64,000 bases of DNA from Isoetes taiwanensis (Eukaryota; Streptophyta; Lycopodiopsida; Isoetales; Isoetaceae): NCBI GenBank assembly GCA_021234155.1, contig JAJEKV010000008.1:11028740-11092739 (forward strand), in the 5' to 3' direction. Under the pieces are notes generated by a model that saw only the letters and a program-made list of their open reading frames with translations, made no database searches and was not told the DNA's origin. Position numbers and translations under genes: made by a program. Shown in pieces: positions 1 to 10,591 of the stretch. Position 1 is the stretch's first letter, and each line of letters starts with the position of its first letter.

Positions 1-526
1 AATGTAAGTCTTTATCATATTATCAAGTAAACATCAGCATGTCTTGTATCTTAGGTATTAATATTTTAAGGACAGACCTATATCATAATATGTGTCCTTA
101 AACATCAGAGTAAAATAGGGATATGAACATGTATACCCATAACATATCGTATTTTATGCATAGCCTAGCATTTACCAAAATGACATAAATACTAAGTTTG
201 ATAGAAAAAACCCTGTTTTATGTTTTTAGATCCAGTTCCTCTGTCCAGCCATGCTGTAAATAGGTTTCAGAGCAAACCATTCCGCTATGTAATCCATCCG
301 AACTATTTCCATCCTTTAAGCCAAAACGAACATGTAAAGCAAAGGAGACAATGAGAAGAAAACCCCGTACCTGCAGCCAATCAGTACCCTGTTAGCAAAT
401 AAATGGTATCAGGGTAAAGGGCCAAAAGGTACATTGGGGTTTTCAGCTCTTCGCTGATTGCCCATTGTCCCTTTTGCCCTATTAGTAAGTTTTAACTTAA
501 AGAGAGAAATAGTATAAGCTAAATTT

Positions 527-1130
527 ATCTGTAGCATCTTTAAAACTAAAGTGCACAGTTTAAACTATAAAATGCTAGCATGCATTTGAGATATCCATCA
601 TTATAAAAGACTGTATACATTAGTATCAATCATTCTGTTTAAGCATAGTCTATTCATGTAGTAATCATGTAAGTTCAGCAAATTTTGCTACTCCAAATCG
701 TGTAGCTTCAACACAATCTGCAGTGTTACATCCCTGTTATGCCATATATTTTACTAAAATAGTGGGCATGGAAGTCTGCAATACATTGGATCCTCCTGTT
801 AAAATATGAAGAGGTCAACACATAAGGTATACATGTAGATGTACTACAAAGTTGCGCTCATCCTTATCTGAATATATCTGTAGTATCCTTAAAAGATTAA
901 TCTACCAATTTAAACTATGAGATGTTAATCTGTTTCTAAGATATTTATCTTCTTTATGAACTGTATAAACTAGTATCAGTCATCAGCTTATATGCTGCCC
1001 TTTCATGTATTAACATGTTAGTTTAGCAAATTTAGCTAACCCAAATCGTGTAGCTCCAACTCAATCTGCATTATAGAACCTCTGTTTTGCAGCAAGTATC
1101 ACTGATCCCGTGGGCTTGGAGGCCTGCCAT
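527..1130. repeat. Diverged tandem duplication in non-coding DNA
   Basis: Two diverged direct copies about 349 bp apart start near 527 and 876. They share blocks such as ATCTGTAGYATCYTT, TTTAAACTATRARATG and CCAAATCGTGTAGCT in the same order. A weaker third relative may start near 1200. The whole stretch 1-1520 is AT-rich and has no credible coding region; it could be intronic. Confidence 0.6.
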
Positions 1131-1522
1131 ACCATTCATCACTGTATGAAGGCATGAAGGGATAAATGTATAGTGTAGTCATGTAAATATTCTCCAGAAT
1201 TTCGCTGCTCCTTATCTGAGTGCAACCGTTACTTCTCAACATTTCTATGTATTGGCAGTGATAAGTAGTGATCAGTCATTCCTTAAAGGCATTAATCTCT
1301 GAACTCTAATATTATTTAGTGGAATATATCGTCTGCCATTACCACAGCAGATAACATGACTCTTATTCTTAGTTTTTAATTGATTAACCAGCTTAACTCA
1401 TGTTCTTAGAGCATTCAACGAAAAATCTACAGTTATATGTAAGCTTTTATCATATCTTCCATGACAAAAAGTCTGAAATCCGTATCATTCATACGCCTAT
1501 TTCTAGGATACGAAAACTGAAA

Positions 1523-1906
1523 CTAGAATCCAAAAGGAACCTGATCATTGTCCGGCTCTTCATCCATGTCTTGAGTTTCATTGACGCCTTGTGCAACATG
1601 ATAATCATCTTGACGCCTTTTTCCAAACGGTTTTGGTCCTTTGTGATAACCCATTCTATCATCCTTGATAAAGCTGCCCCTTTTCTGGCCATAGCTACCC
1701 CTGGATCCTCTAGAATCCATTGTGCAGCAGAGATGTTGCTCTTCTACAGAGTACGTCTCAAATTCCCGCTCCAAATCTGCTGTGTTAAGTTTTTCTTCAT
1801 CTGAGCCTGAGGTGTCTTCCTTATTAGAATCGTAGCCCATTACTTGGGCTCGGTTTTCCAAAAATCTCCAGTCTTTAGAGATCTGCCACAGATATTTGGT
1901 CAGGTC
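1523..1906 (-). CDS. Unrecognised charged exon
   Basis: An open frame of about 127 codons reads from just downstream of a TAA at 1907-1909 (minus strand) to a stop at 1523. No ATG opens it; the first internal Met lies 20 residues in, so it is more likely an internal or terminal exon than a whole gene. The reading starts DLTKYLWQISKDWRFLENRA, continues with an acidic Ser/Glu stretch, then a Gly/Ser/Arg/Lys-rich part (GSRGSYGQKRGSF, KPFGKRRQDD) and ends in a short acidic tail. I recognise no family. Flanking DNA shows no clear partner exon. The composition fits a nuclear protein tail, which is inference only. Confidence 0.35.
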   Translation of the reverse strand, partial: DLTKYLWQISKDWRFLENRAQVMGYDSNKEDTSGSDEEKLNTADLEREFETYSVEEQHLCCTMDSRGSRGSYGQKRGSFIKDDRMGYHKGPKPFGKRRQDDYHVAQGVNETQDMDEEPDNDQVPFGF

Positions 1907-1949
1907 TTACCTATTTCCGCCGTTCAAGCCTGCCTGGAGTTAAAGCTCG

Positions 1950-2441
1950 AGCATGCCTTAAATTAAAATACATGTCTGCAAGTATTAAGGCTTAAACAAC
2001 CATGTTTTTTTTTTTTAAAAATTCCCATGTATATGCGTAGCCATAGGCTTAGATTTCCCCTAAGACATTTCATGCATTTGTAAGCATATAGTAGGCCATG
2101 GGTAAAAAACACCCATTAATCCTAAGGGACCATGTATAACTTATATGGTAACATCTATGTTTTCTGTAAATTCATAATCATGTTACATTAATGTGGAGAG
2201 AACATAATTATGGTTTAATACAGTAGCCAACATGCACTAATAAAAAAAAAAAAAAAACGAGCGAAGTTTCTACTGCTGCCAATCATATTGAGGATTGCAT
2301 ATTTTCAAGTTAGCATGGGATAAGCTTCAATCAGTGTATCAAAAGAGATGCATGTGGTGAAGCTTACTGGCTACAAAATTGGTGAAGCTTATTGGTGAAG
2401 CTCAATGGGTGAAACACTGATGAGAAATTGTCATCCAATCT
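1950..2441. other. Non-coding stretch with A-tract
   Basis: AT-rich, no credible ORF. It contains an A-tract at about 2240-2257 and, near 2345-2405, three imperfect copies of a GGTGAAGCTTA motif. Nothing else is supported. Confidence 0.4.
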
Positions 2442-2760
2442 CTTGAGCTGCCACCAACACTCGCCAATGTCGTCACTGCAATTGAGTTTTGGGAGACATC
2501 AAACAAGTTGGATCAGCTCCGCTCCATCCTGCTCCAACAAGATCTAGCATTAAGATCACATGTCTGGTTCTACTTTTCTTCTAAAAAAGTGTTCTACTCC
2601 TAGGCAAATTTCCAGATTTCTGTCAAAAATGAAGATTGCTTTTCTTGGGGGAAGACAGGGCACTACTGACTAAAAAACTATCCTTTCCAAATCTGTGCAA
2701 ATTGTGGTCACAAAGACATTGGCTTAAGAAATGCTCCAAACAGTCCAATCTCCAAAAGAT
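2442..2760 (+). pseudogene. Decayed LINE ORF1-like zinc-knuckle protein
   Basis: One reading frame carries about 100 codons interrupted by two stops. The part from 2638 reads CFSWGKTGHY, stop, LKNYPFQICANCGH, which has the spacing of the Cys/His knuckle found at the end of plant LINE ORF1 (DUF4283-type) proteins, with one zinc-ligand Cys changed to Trp and another lost. The upstream part (EFWETSNKLDQLRSILLQQD) is compatible with the helical region before the knuckle. No start codon, no RT nearby on this strand. It is a dead fragment; family assignment is by motif only. Confidence 0.35.
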
Positions 2761-3046
2761 GCCCCTTTTACAGAAGTGCTAATCTCCATATTACCATCGC
2801 TGGGATCATATCATGGTGAAGAGCTTCATGGGTATCTGTTTTAGCAATTAATTTATCGCCGGATATCACAAATACAAATAGATGCAGAGGAGATGTAAGT
2901 TGAGAAGGAGAAAATGCCGACCGACTTGCTAAAACCATTTTTTATTTCCTCAACTCTAGATTCTGACCTGAATACATGCTATCTTTTGAATTGATATTAT
3001 ATTCTTCTTAAATCTTGAGCTAGTGTTAATCTCCTTAAATTCGGCC
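2761..3046. other. Gene-less stretch
   Basis: No coding frame, repeat or regulatory site could be supported here. Confidence 0.4.
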
Positions 3047-3283
3047 AGAAGCAACTTAATGTTCTGTAAGCATGGGTTGGGCAGTGACGTACCTGGATCT
3101 TGTTTGCCATTTCTCATTCCCTGCAGGCTTCGAGCTAGCTTTTGGGTCGTGTGTGTCCAATACGGTAGAGCAGCTATGGTTCTTAACTAAGCAGTTTCGA
3201 ACCAAGATGAGAAGCAACTTAATGTTCTGTAAGCATGAATTGGGCAATGACGTACCTAGATCTTGTTTGCCATTTCAGATCAT
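3047..3283 (+). repeat. Short tandem duplication, 163 bp period
   Basis: The block starting AGAAGCAACTTAATGTTCTG at 3047 recurs at 3210, and about 65 bp downstream of each start are nearly identical (TGGGCARTGACGTACCTRGATC, then TTGTTTGCCATTTC). It lies directly upstream of a primer-binding-site-like sequence, so it may be duplicated LTR sequence. Confidence 0.6.
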
Positions 3284-3315
3284 GGAGCGCCGTATATGTT
3301 CTGGGAGCGTCACAG

Positions 3316-3327
3316 TGGTATCAGAGC
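3316..3327 (+). other. Orphan primer-binding site (initiator Met tRNA)
   Basis: TGGTATCAGAGC is the standard plant LTR-retrotransposon primer-binding site complementary to the 3' end of initiator tRNA-Met. It is preceded by GGAGCGTCACAG, a context typical of the end of a Ty3/gypsy 5' LTR. No intact LTR pair or gag follows on the plus strand, so this is probably the 5' edge of a truncated or rearranged element. Confidence 0.55.
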
Positions 3328-3334
3328 ATGATTT

Positions 3335-3998
3335 TGGTGGACCGGATCATTGCACTGTCCATGTTCTAACCCGATAGAACGTTAAGTTAGAACAAGGCCG
3401 TCCGTCTAACTCGGACCATCCATAAAAGGACGCCCGGGTGAAGGACATGGAGGTGTCATTCGGCCCACGCCTTCAATGGGGCTCCTATGTCGCGGAAGCG
3501 TGCATACAAAGTTAGCATACAGCATAATCATATCATAAATAAATAACCACCATGAAGGGTGGCACATCCATCCAACTGATAATAACAGAGAAGATACATT
3601 TAGTACTAGAGAAAACTCCCCAAACCCAAGGTTCTACCCCGGCTCAGACTCCAGTGAGGATCGACTGACAGCTAGGTCTCAAGAGATCAGCAGACCGAAT
3701 CTTGGCGTGGCGTTGGCTGGCATAGAACATCGGCTAGGGTTGTCCACTCCATCTGCCCCTCCTGTGCACACTTTGCAGATGAGTCGAATCATGCTATGGC
3801 ATCACTATAGCCTTCCGGAGACGCAGACTCAAGGTACCACCCTTCAAGTCTACTCCAGGTTACATCTCCCTAGTCCGATGAGGCAGGTCGGGGAAGGGTC
3901 CCCTTCCAGGATCGCAGCGGTTCCATGGGTGAGCTAGAGAATACGTGCCGCATCAGCGACCCACGAGTTCAGATCATGGAGGCAAACTGCAGGTCTGA
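3335..3998. other. Probable LTR or untranslated retroelement remnant
   Basis: No frame looks protein-coding; the 76-codon plus-strand frame at 3707-3937 has no recognisable domain. GC content rises relative to the left side, fitting retroelement non-coding DNA between the orphan primer-binding site and the gypsy fragment that begins at 3999. Confidence 0.35.
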
Positions 3999-4227
3999 AG
4001 GAACAAACTGGCACTCCATGAGAAGGCAGGTCTGGAGACCGAAGGCACTGACGCTGGCATTCGGATTGCAGTGAAAGATTGGACGCTGCCGATTTAAAGA
4101 GCTGAGCAGGATGCATTTGAGAGCAGCACAGAAACCAGCTTGACGGTGGACTGAAGGGTCTGGTGAGGTGGCAGCATTCTGCAAGAAGGTATCAAGACCA
4201 TGCAAGGCATCAGCAGGCCTTTGCCAG
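3999..4227 (-). pseudogene. Displaced fragment of the gypsy extra gene
   Basis: This 229 bp piece is a diverged second copy of 5062-5297 in the same orientation, that is of the C-terminal half of the extra gene at 4750-7842. It shares the readings WQRPADALHGLDTFLQNAAT and SAFGLQTCLLMECQFVPSD. It abuts the outer end of the gypsy 3' LTR directly, which a simple insertion would not produce. It is best explained by recombination with, or insertion next to, another copy of the same family. Confidence 0.8.
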
Positions 4228-4826
4228 TGTTTGGGGTCTGGGTTCGGGAACTCCTGCAAGACAGCCCTCTGTGAGGACCCGTGGATCTAACAGGAGAATC
4301 CGGGGGACTATGTCACGCGGGATTTGCAAGAAGAAAACAAGAAGAAGAAAACAAAACAAAAGAGAACAATGAGAGGAAAATGATAAGCTTCCTTGATATC
4401 AATGATGAACATACATGAGCTCTCGCAATCGAGAGAAGACTGAAAAGAGACAAGACTCAAAACTCATCTAAAACTCATGTGCTAGCTCTACTCATATATA
4501 TAGTACAATGGCCTTTGGCCCAATATAGACACTCTGACTGATCTCGGTGCCGACTCCTAGAAGGAGGCCTGATTTGCAGGAATGCTGGCGGTGCCTCTTG
4601 AAGTGCCTAGAATCACGCTGACGCTGACACGGGCAGTGACGGGCCGTCACTTGTCTGAGCGGCACCTCTTGGCAGCGTAACCCGTGCTTTGACCGCTGCG
4701 TGTTCGGCCGCTTGGTCTTTATTCGGGCTTTTGACGGCTGACCCGCGGCTCATGCGTGGATCCTTGAGCTTGACCTGGTCCGTCGTATGCATGAATAGTC
4801 CTGTACCAGGAGGCACAGGACTAACA
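4228..4826 (-). repeat. Gypsy 3' LTR
   Basis: Pairs with 25067-25666. Ends are TGTTAGTCCTGTGCC and CCCCAAACA on the minus strand. A TATA box (CTATATATATGAG, minus) lies at about 4492-4503. It differs from its partner by many substitutions and small indels. Confidence 0.93.
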
Positions 4827-7800
4827 CTCCCCCCCACCAAAGGAGGAAGTGCTTCCGAGGGCGGGAAACCAGCAGTCTGAAAGTGATCAAACCAGCAGTC
4901 TGAAAGTGATCCTCACGGGAATGAGGTCGGGCGCCATTATGGTAATGAGCAATGAGGTCCTGGCGTGTTTGAAGAGCGTCAGGGGTGTTGAGCCCAAGGG
5001 CAGGATGGGCCTCAATGAGGAAGTGAGAGCGCACCATGTCTTCCAGGGCAGCATGGGCGTCCGAAGGAACAAACTGGCACTCCATGAGAAGGCAGGTCTG
5101 GAGACCGAAGGCACTGACGCTGGCATTCGGATTGAAAAGGAAAGATTGGACCGCCGATTTAAAGAGCCGAAAGCGTAATGCATTTGAGAGCAAGCACGTA
5201 AAACCATTTTGACGGTGGACTGAAGGGTCTGGTGAGGTGGCAGCATTCTGCAAGAAGGTATCAAGACCATGCAAGGCATCAGCAGGCCTTTGCCAACCAC
5301 GCTCATTACCGATATAAATCCAATTTTCAGTAGTGTCCAAAGTGGCATTATCCTCCCAATTGGAGCGTCTGACAAATCGGGGATCCCACCGGAGATCCGT
5401 GGAGATCTGAGGCGGAGTCGACCCAGCGTGGCCATCCATGACCTTCGTCCAAAAGGGAAGACGCCAGTCAGAAGAAAGGAACCGTGGGCGGGGAGGTACT
5501 CCTAAGGAAGCATATGGAGAGGGAAGCATGCCCGTGTGCGTGGGTTGCAGAGCCATGTCCCTAAATGCTTGAACAAGATTCTGATCAAGAGCACGACACC
5601 AATGGTCCCATTCTGAAGTAGAGAGTAATTGATAGACAGGAGGATTGACCCAACCCGTGGGGATGGTCTTGCTTTCCAGAAGGCCACGGAGTTGATTGTA
5701 GCCTCCCAAGTGCTGCATATAAATCTGGGCAAACTCAAGATCATCAGGGTGCGCCAGATTTTTGTTTACCTGTTCCAACGTTTCAACCTGCCACAGAGGT
5801 AAGTGCTGAGCCAGTTCAGGCATGTACTCCTGTTCAAAAGTTTGAGACTGAGCAGGATCCTTGAAATATTTGTTGGTTGGTAATAACAACCAAGCAGCAT
5901 TGGAGTTGCCTCTAAAAACACGATGGGCCTCATCCCGGAATTTATCATGGAGATCCGCCAGGTAGAAGTCATGAAAAACATAAGCCATTGGCTGAACAAC
6001 TCGGAAGATGACTAATTCAGGATCTTCAACAGTAAGCTGATCAAAGACTAAGAGTGCACAAAATAAACCCTTGTCTTCTATAGAAAGATCCGGCCAGATC
6101 CGAAGGAAGTCCACACTTTTGAGTGGCTGTTGATGAACATTGCCATTGGCCGCGTACCACTTCAAAAGAAAGAGGTGCCGTCGGGCCACCACATAGTCAA
6201 GATAATTTGGAAGGAGTAGAGAAGTCCACCGGGATGTTTGTAGCAATGTCAATATATCCCTCCCCGTTTGTTTTGGGCTTCTTGCCAGATTGAACCGCTT
6301 CTTTGGAGGCGATGTTCAAGGTCACGGATCCGATTCTCCTTTTCTAACAAAAGACGGGACTGATCACGGACCCGTTTACCAGGAAGCGTGGCATGTGAAG
6401 AGGATTGCCCGGGAGTATTGAGGCGAAGCGTTGCAATCTCTGCGTCATCGATGACCTTTTGTTTTCGAGCCTCAAAAGCCGAAGTCGGAGGGATCGTTAA
6501 GCGATTGGTCGGGCGTGGAAAGCTGAGCTTCAAGGGAGGTGAGTCGAGCGTCACGCTCAGTGAGGTTTTGAACTTGAGTGCTGTAATTGTCACAAAGCTC
6601 TGAGTACAAGGTGTCTAGCTTAGCAATGTCTTTCTCCTTGTCACCCAGGAGGGTATCTTTGGACTTGTTCTGTTCCAATAAGTCCTGAATTTTGGTTTGG
6701 AGCTGAGCCTGCTGATCTGTAAGTAGGCGGGTCTGATCCTGAGCACTTTTGAGATCTATACGGGCCTGTAATAGAGCTGCGTGCTTTTCTTGAAGTTGGG
6801 CCTCCAAAGTTTGAACATGGGCAGTGGCAGCTTGAAGGTCTCTTTGAACAGCATCGGAAGCCTCCAGGGACGCCTGAACACCATTCATGAGAGCCTCCTG
6901 TGATGCTTGTAGCTGCATGGCAGCGGCTTGAACATCTTGCTGGAATTTGTACAGGAGCTGTCGAGGATGTGGAGGTGCAGGGCCCTGTTGCTGCCTTGTC
7001 TGAGATTGTTGAGAGGCATGACGGGAATGGGAAGGCGTGGCTTCAGAGGAGGAAGAGGATATGAGAATACGCGGGCTGGTGTTGAACATGATCAGGGGAA
7101 GTCTGGCGTGAAGGTACAGCCTGTTGGGTTTGACGCTGGGAATGCAAAGAGCGCTGAGTGGAGGTATGGGAAGTGGAAGGGCTCTCAAGAACAGGAAGAT
7201 AATGACGAATGAGGGCCTGAAGATGGCCACCCACGGAAATTTCAGAGACAGAGGAGGGGGTAGCCCGAATGCGGTCTACTTCTTGAAGAAGGCGGTAGAA
7301 TAAAAGCTGAGGCCAATCGACATGGAGATTGGAGTGAATGGCAGTGATGACCATATTATAGAACGACTTATTAATATGGGTGTTCTTGATGGAATACCCA
7401 AGCAATTTGCGCCACAGAAACTTCACAAAAGTGTCATGTGACTTTGCAATATTGGTGAGGCGATGCTGGTTAGCTTGATAAGTAGGAGCACCGAACTGAA
7501 TGACGTCCATGTCCTGTAAAGCAGCCCAAGGGACAGAAGGTTTTTGCAAAGGAATACGGAATACCTCAGAAATCAAATGCTGAGTAAGTAAAATGGTGGT
7601 GCCATCGACAACCGTGAGCAAATCCTTAGGGCCGTTGACGATATGAGCGATGAACCGCCTAATTGTCTCGATTTGGGGGGAGCTCCATTTGGCAGAATTC
7701 AGAAGCTTGTATGCTCCGCTACTTCCCGACTCGGACCAAGAAGGGTCTCGCGAAAGGTGGGCATCGAGAAGGACACATACTCGAAAAGAGCCGCATCCTT

Positions 7801-7842
7801 TGGAGCAGAAGCTTGAAGGGTAGGTAATTTGGGTGCAGCCAT
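4750..7842 (-). pseudogene. Extra gene between gypsy integrase and 3' LTR
   Basis: A sense-oriented coding region of about 1,000 codons lies downstream of pol. It probably starts at ATG 7842 (MAAPKLPTLQASAPK), shifts frame near 7790, then continues to about 7043 with a helical domain that resembles plant-transposon proteins of the PF20167 type (resemblance only). From about 7000 to 6500 it is a Gln/Leu-rich coiled coil (QLLYKFQQDVQAAAMQLQ, LEAQLQEKHAALLQARIDLK). A further shift leads into 6252-4750, a 500-codon open frame that runs into the LTR. I see no signal peptide, membrane span or catalytic motif. Athila- and SIRE-type elements carry an env-like gene at this position; without membrane segments I do not call this env. 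Three or more frameshifts make it a pseudogene as read. Confidence 0.65.
4827..4837 (-). other. Polypurine tract of the gypsy element
   Basis: GTGGGGGGGAG on the minus strand lies immediately before the 3' LTR start TGTTAG, the expected position for plus-strand DNA priming. Confidence 0.8.
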
Positions 7843-8329
7843 GGCGAAGAGCATCGAACGTAAGGAACCGTGGTGGCTAAGGCGAGAGCAGAGAACGTGG
7901 GCAGAGATAGACTAAAAAGGTTTTAGGGCGCAAGTGTAGGTGAAGGGGCATGATGAGGGCCTAACCTTCAACCGCTGATGATGCCGTGGTGGCGGATGAT
8001 CTGAAGTGGGTGATTGAAAGGCAAAATTTGGCTAAGTCCCCAAATGGTAAAGGGAGAAGCAATGAACGGTGGAGATGAGACGTGAGAGAATGATCAGATG
8101 TGACAGCTGGCGAAAGGACACATATTAATGTTCGACGGGCGTGAAAAGAAAGAATGTCATTTAATGCTGGCAACTCGAAGTGGGATATCATTAAAACGAA
8201 GGTGTCAGAAGGTACCATGGCTAGATATGCGGCGGGAGAAAAGATTCTCCATTTAGAAACAGCCTTGCATTGCAACCACGTTGGTGAATTTTTGATTGGT
8301 CCACGTCGACAGGGAGTTCCTCGGTTGGC
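7843..8329. other. Spacer between extra gene and antisense TATA
   Basis: A minus-strand open frame covers 7961-8596, but it has no recognisable domain and lies opposite the better candidate antisense ORF. An inverted CCAAT box (ATTGG) at 8294-8298 on the plus strand sits about 33 bp before the TATA box at 8330. Confidence 0.35.
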
Positions 8330-8338
8330 TATATAAGA
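8330..8338 (+). promoter_or_regulatory. Antisense TATA box inside the gypsy element
   Basis: CTATATAAG on the plus strand, opposite to the element's own direction, with an inverted CCAAT (ATTGG) 30-36 bp upstream. It is placed about 75 bp before the plus-strand ORF at 8405. Confidence 0.45.
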
Positions 8339-8404
8339 GAAGCAGAGGTTGAAGCGGAGACACCCGATGGCGCTCAGTATGTCTGCTGCTGGTTTGCATG
8401 ACAA

Positions 8405-8632
8405 ATGCACTGTGCCTTCCAACTGCCTGGAGTGGATTACGTGCAAAATGGATATGCGGACCTCTGGCGGTGCCACAATCGTGGCATTGCTATGGACGGG
8501 TGGTGTGCCGGCATGGCTGAGCATGCCGATCCCCACACCAACGGGATGGAGGTGATTCTGCACCTGCGCTGGAACCCTGAGAACAACTGGTACCACATCC
8601 TGCGTATCACCTCTGCTCCGAACCCGGAGTAG
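8405..8632 (+). CDS. Antisense small ORF, unrecognised
   Basis: A 75-codon plus-strand frame follows the antisense TATA box. It reads MHCAFQLPGVDYVQNGYADL and ends with NNWYHILRITSAPNPE. It is rich in Trp, Tyr, Cys and His, unlike low-complexity noise. The same frame is open further upstream (QYVCCWFA) except for one TGA, so the original protein may have been longer. Downstream lie a GGGCTCTGAGCCC palindrome near 8664 and AT-rich DNA (TATATAATATAAATATG), compatible with a transcript 3' end. Antisense accessory ORFs downstream of pol are known in some plant Ty3/gypsy lineages. A second overlapping frame (8367-8555) cannot be excluded. Function unknown. Confidence 0.35.
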   Translation: MHCAFQLPGVDYVQNGYADLWRCHNRGIAMDGWCAGMAEHADPHTNGMEVILHLRWNPENNWYHILRITSAPNPE

Positions 8633-8771
8633 AGGGTGGCCTCCTTAGGACGTTAGTAGATAGGGCTCTGAGCCCGTTTTTGTAAATAGGGCACTGCCCA
8701 TAGCGGAAATAGCTGGGCTCTGCCCACATTTTGTAAAAATTCCACCTATATAATATAAATATGCCGCTGGT

Positions 8772-9896
8772 TTAGTCACTATCTGTTGTGTTGGTGTCTG
8801 GAACAGCATCTGTGGTATGATTGTCACTTTCTGTTGTATGAAATTGTTTGAGGCGAAAGCCATTAACCAGTGTAGGTAATGGAGTTCCATCTAATTCAGC
8901 CAGTTTGAAAACGCTGGGTTGCACCACGTGAACAATTTGATAAGGGTCAAGCCAGCGAAATTTTAACTTGCCCCGAAAATTTTTGTAACGAGAATCATAA
9001 AGAAGAACCAAATCACCTTCTTTGAATGTTTTTGTCTTAAATCTTTTGTCATGCAATGATTTCTGCAACCGTTGTCCATGAAGAACACGAACATAAGCAT
9101 CACGCCTAAGTTCATCCAACTGTTCCAATTGATAAACCCTTTCTTTGAGTGCAAAGAAGCGGATTATGGGTCAGAGAGGTTGAAAACGGAGAGTTGGAAG
9201 AATGTACTCAAAAGGCATGAGAGCTTCTTGACCATAAACCAATTTGAAAGGAGTGTGACCAGTAGCTATTTTGAAACAAGTATTGTAAGCCCAAAGAACA
9301 GTAGGAAGTTTGTTTTGCCAGTCAGTGCGAGAAGCGTCACAAATTTTCTTGAGAATTGTGATTAGAGTTTTGTTGGTGCTTTCAGCCAAACCGTTCCCTT
9401 GAGGATAGTAAGGTGTGCTCTTGTGATGATGTATCAGTAGATAATCCGTCAGTTCCTTGATGGTATGATTGATAAAATGGACACCGCGATCACTGACCAG
9501 CTCCGTGGGGCAGCCAAAACGCGTGATGATTTGCTGATAGATGACCTTGGCGGTGCTTGCCGCAGTATTGTCTGGAAGTGCGCAAGCTTCCGCCCATTTG
9601 GTAGCATAGTCAGTGAGAACCAGAATGTAGCGGGCACGGGTGTGCCGCGCAGGCGGATCAATGGGTCCCACAAAATCCATCCCCCATTTGCTGAAGGGAA
9701 GGGGCGTGGCGACCGGCGTCAATGGAAGAGCGTCACGGGCCGTGGGCTTTCCCACACGCTGACAAGCATCACACGTGCGGGCGTGGGCGTGAGCGTCTTT
9801 GAAAAGCGTGGGCCAAAAATAACCAGCCAGAAGGATTTTGCGTGCCGTGGTGTCACCATGAAAATGACCACCACCGAGCCCTTCATGGGCTTCTCG
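8772..9896 (-). pseudogene. Gypsy integrase, cut off from the rest of pol
   Basis: Reading begins right at the insertion point with REAHEGLGGGHFHGDTTARK, the HHCC zinc domain (HEG...H, then CDACQR). The catalytic core shows the three acidic residues in WGMDFVGPID, ELVSDRGVHF and GNGLAESTNKTL. After a frame break near 9150 the C-terminal part (8772-9128) gives KFKTKTFKEG-like and KLKFRWLDPYQIVHVV, the usual DNA-binding C-terminal domain; no chromodomain is seen. The first codons of the zinc domain remain joined to the RNase H side at 20193, so the integrase is physically separated from its polyprotein by the 10.3 kb insert. Confidence 0.9.
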
Positions 9897-9899
9897 TAC

Positions 9900-9925
9900 G
9901 GGTGAAAGCATGTTGTAGTGGAACA
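9900..9925 (+). repeat. Left terminal inverted repeat of the 10.3 kb element
   Basis: Perfect inverse of 20167-20192. Outer bases are GGGTGAAAGC; flanked outside by target copy GTAC at 9896-9899. Confidence 0.92.
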
Positions 9926-10235
9926 AAAACGTGCATTTTAGCACCACATTTTTGGGTGCTAAGTGTGGTGGGAACTACCGAATTTGTAGTGGGAGAGGGA
10001 GTTATTTTTTCAAAAATACACATGATTACTTATTCAAAATTTTGTCCTTTCAGTCTTATTCAGGCTTATTCAGCAACGTACACGATCATTTTCCCTCAAA
10101 AACTCTGATCACGCTCCCTTAATCCGGCAAGACCATTTCTGATTCTGAATTTTCATTTTCCCTCAAAACTCGATCACGCTCCCTTAATCCGGCAAGACCA
10201 TTTCGATTTCGGCAAGAAGAAGATCGATCACTTAA

Positions 10236-10591
10236 ATGGCTCTGATCATACCGGACTTGAATGCCACGGGATACACCTACAAGGAAATGTACAGGCAAGA
10301 AAAGCATTACGCCACACAAGAAGAAATCGAGTCTGTTTGGGGACCGAAAGTATTAGGAAAATCCACTTACAGGTGGGTTGCATTCTAGATACGGGGATGC
10401 CCATGATTCTCTGTTGTTTAGAATATTGTTTTGTTTCATCATGCAGGTTGAAGAATATGAGCAAGGAGAGGTATAATGAATATATGTGCCTTTACAAAAA
10501 AATCACAGGCAGGAAGTGTGCCTGGGGAGGCATGGCCTCCTGGACTATGGTCAATTATGCATTATTACCTTCACAAAAGGAAAAGAAATAA
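10236..10591 (+). CDS. Two-exon transposon gene, product unrecognised
   Basis: ATG at 10236 opens MALIIPDLNATGYTYKEMYR. A good donor at 10373 (ACAG|GTGGGT) and acceptor at 10446 (ATGCAG|GTTGAAG) remove 74 bp and keep the frame, giving 93 residues ending at a TAA at 10589-10591. Exon 2 reads LKNMSKERYNEYMCLYKKIT then GRKCAWGGMASW. No known domain. The frame that takes over after the stop (10592-10845) also looks coding, so this TAA may be a mutation, or a further splice may exist. It is the first gene inside the left end of the 10.3 kb element and has the position expected of an element-encoded protein. Confidence 0.5.

Noticed and set aside
413-483. Imperfect 22 bp inverted repeat as a small-RNA hairpin
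   Set aside because: Several mismatches and no further support; far weaker than the hairpin at 31919-32040.
7961-8596. 211-codon minus-strand frame in the gypsy element
   Set aside because: No domain, unusual composition, and it lies opposite a plus-strand frame with a promoter-like upstream region. It could still be real if conserved among copies.
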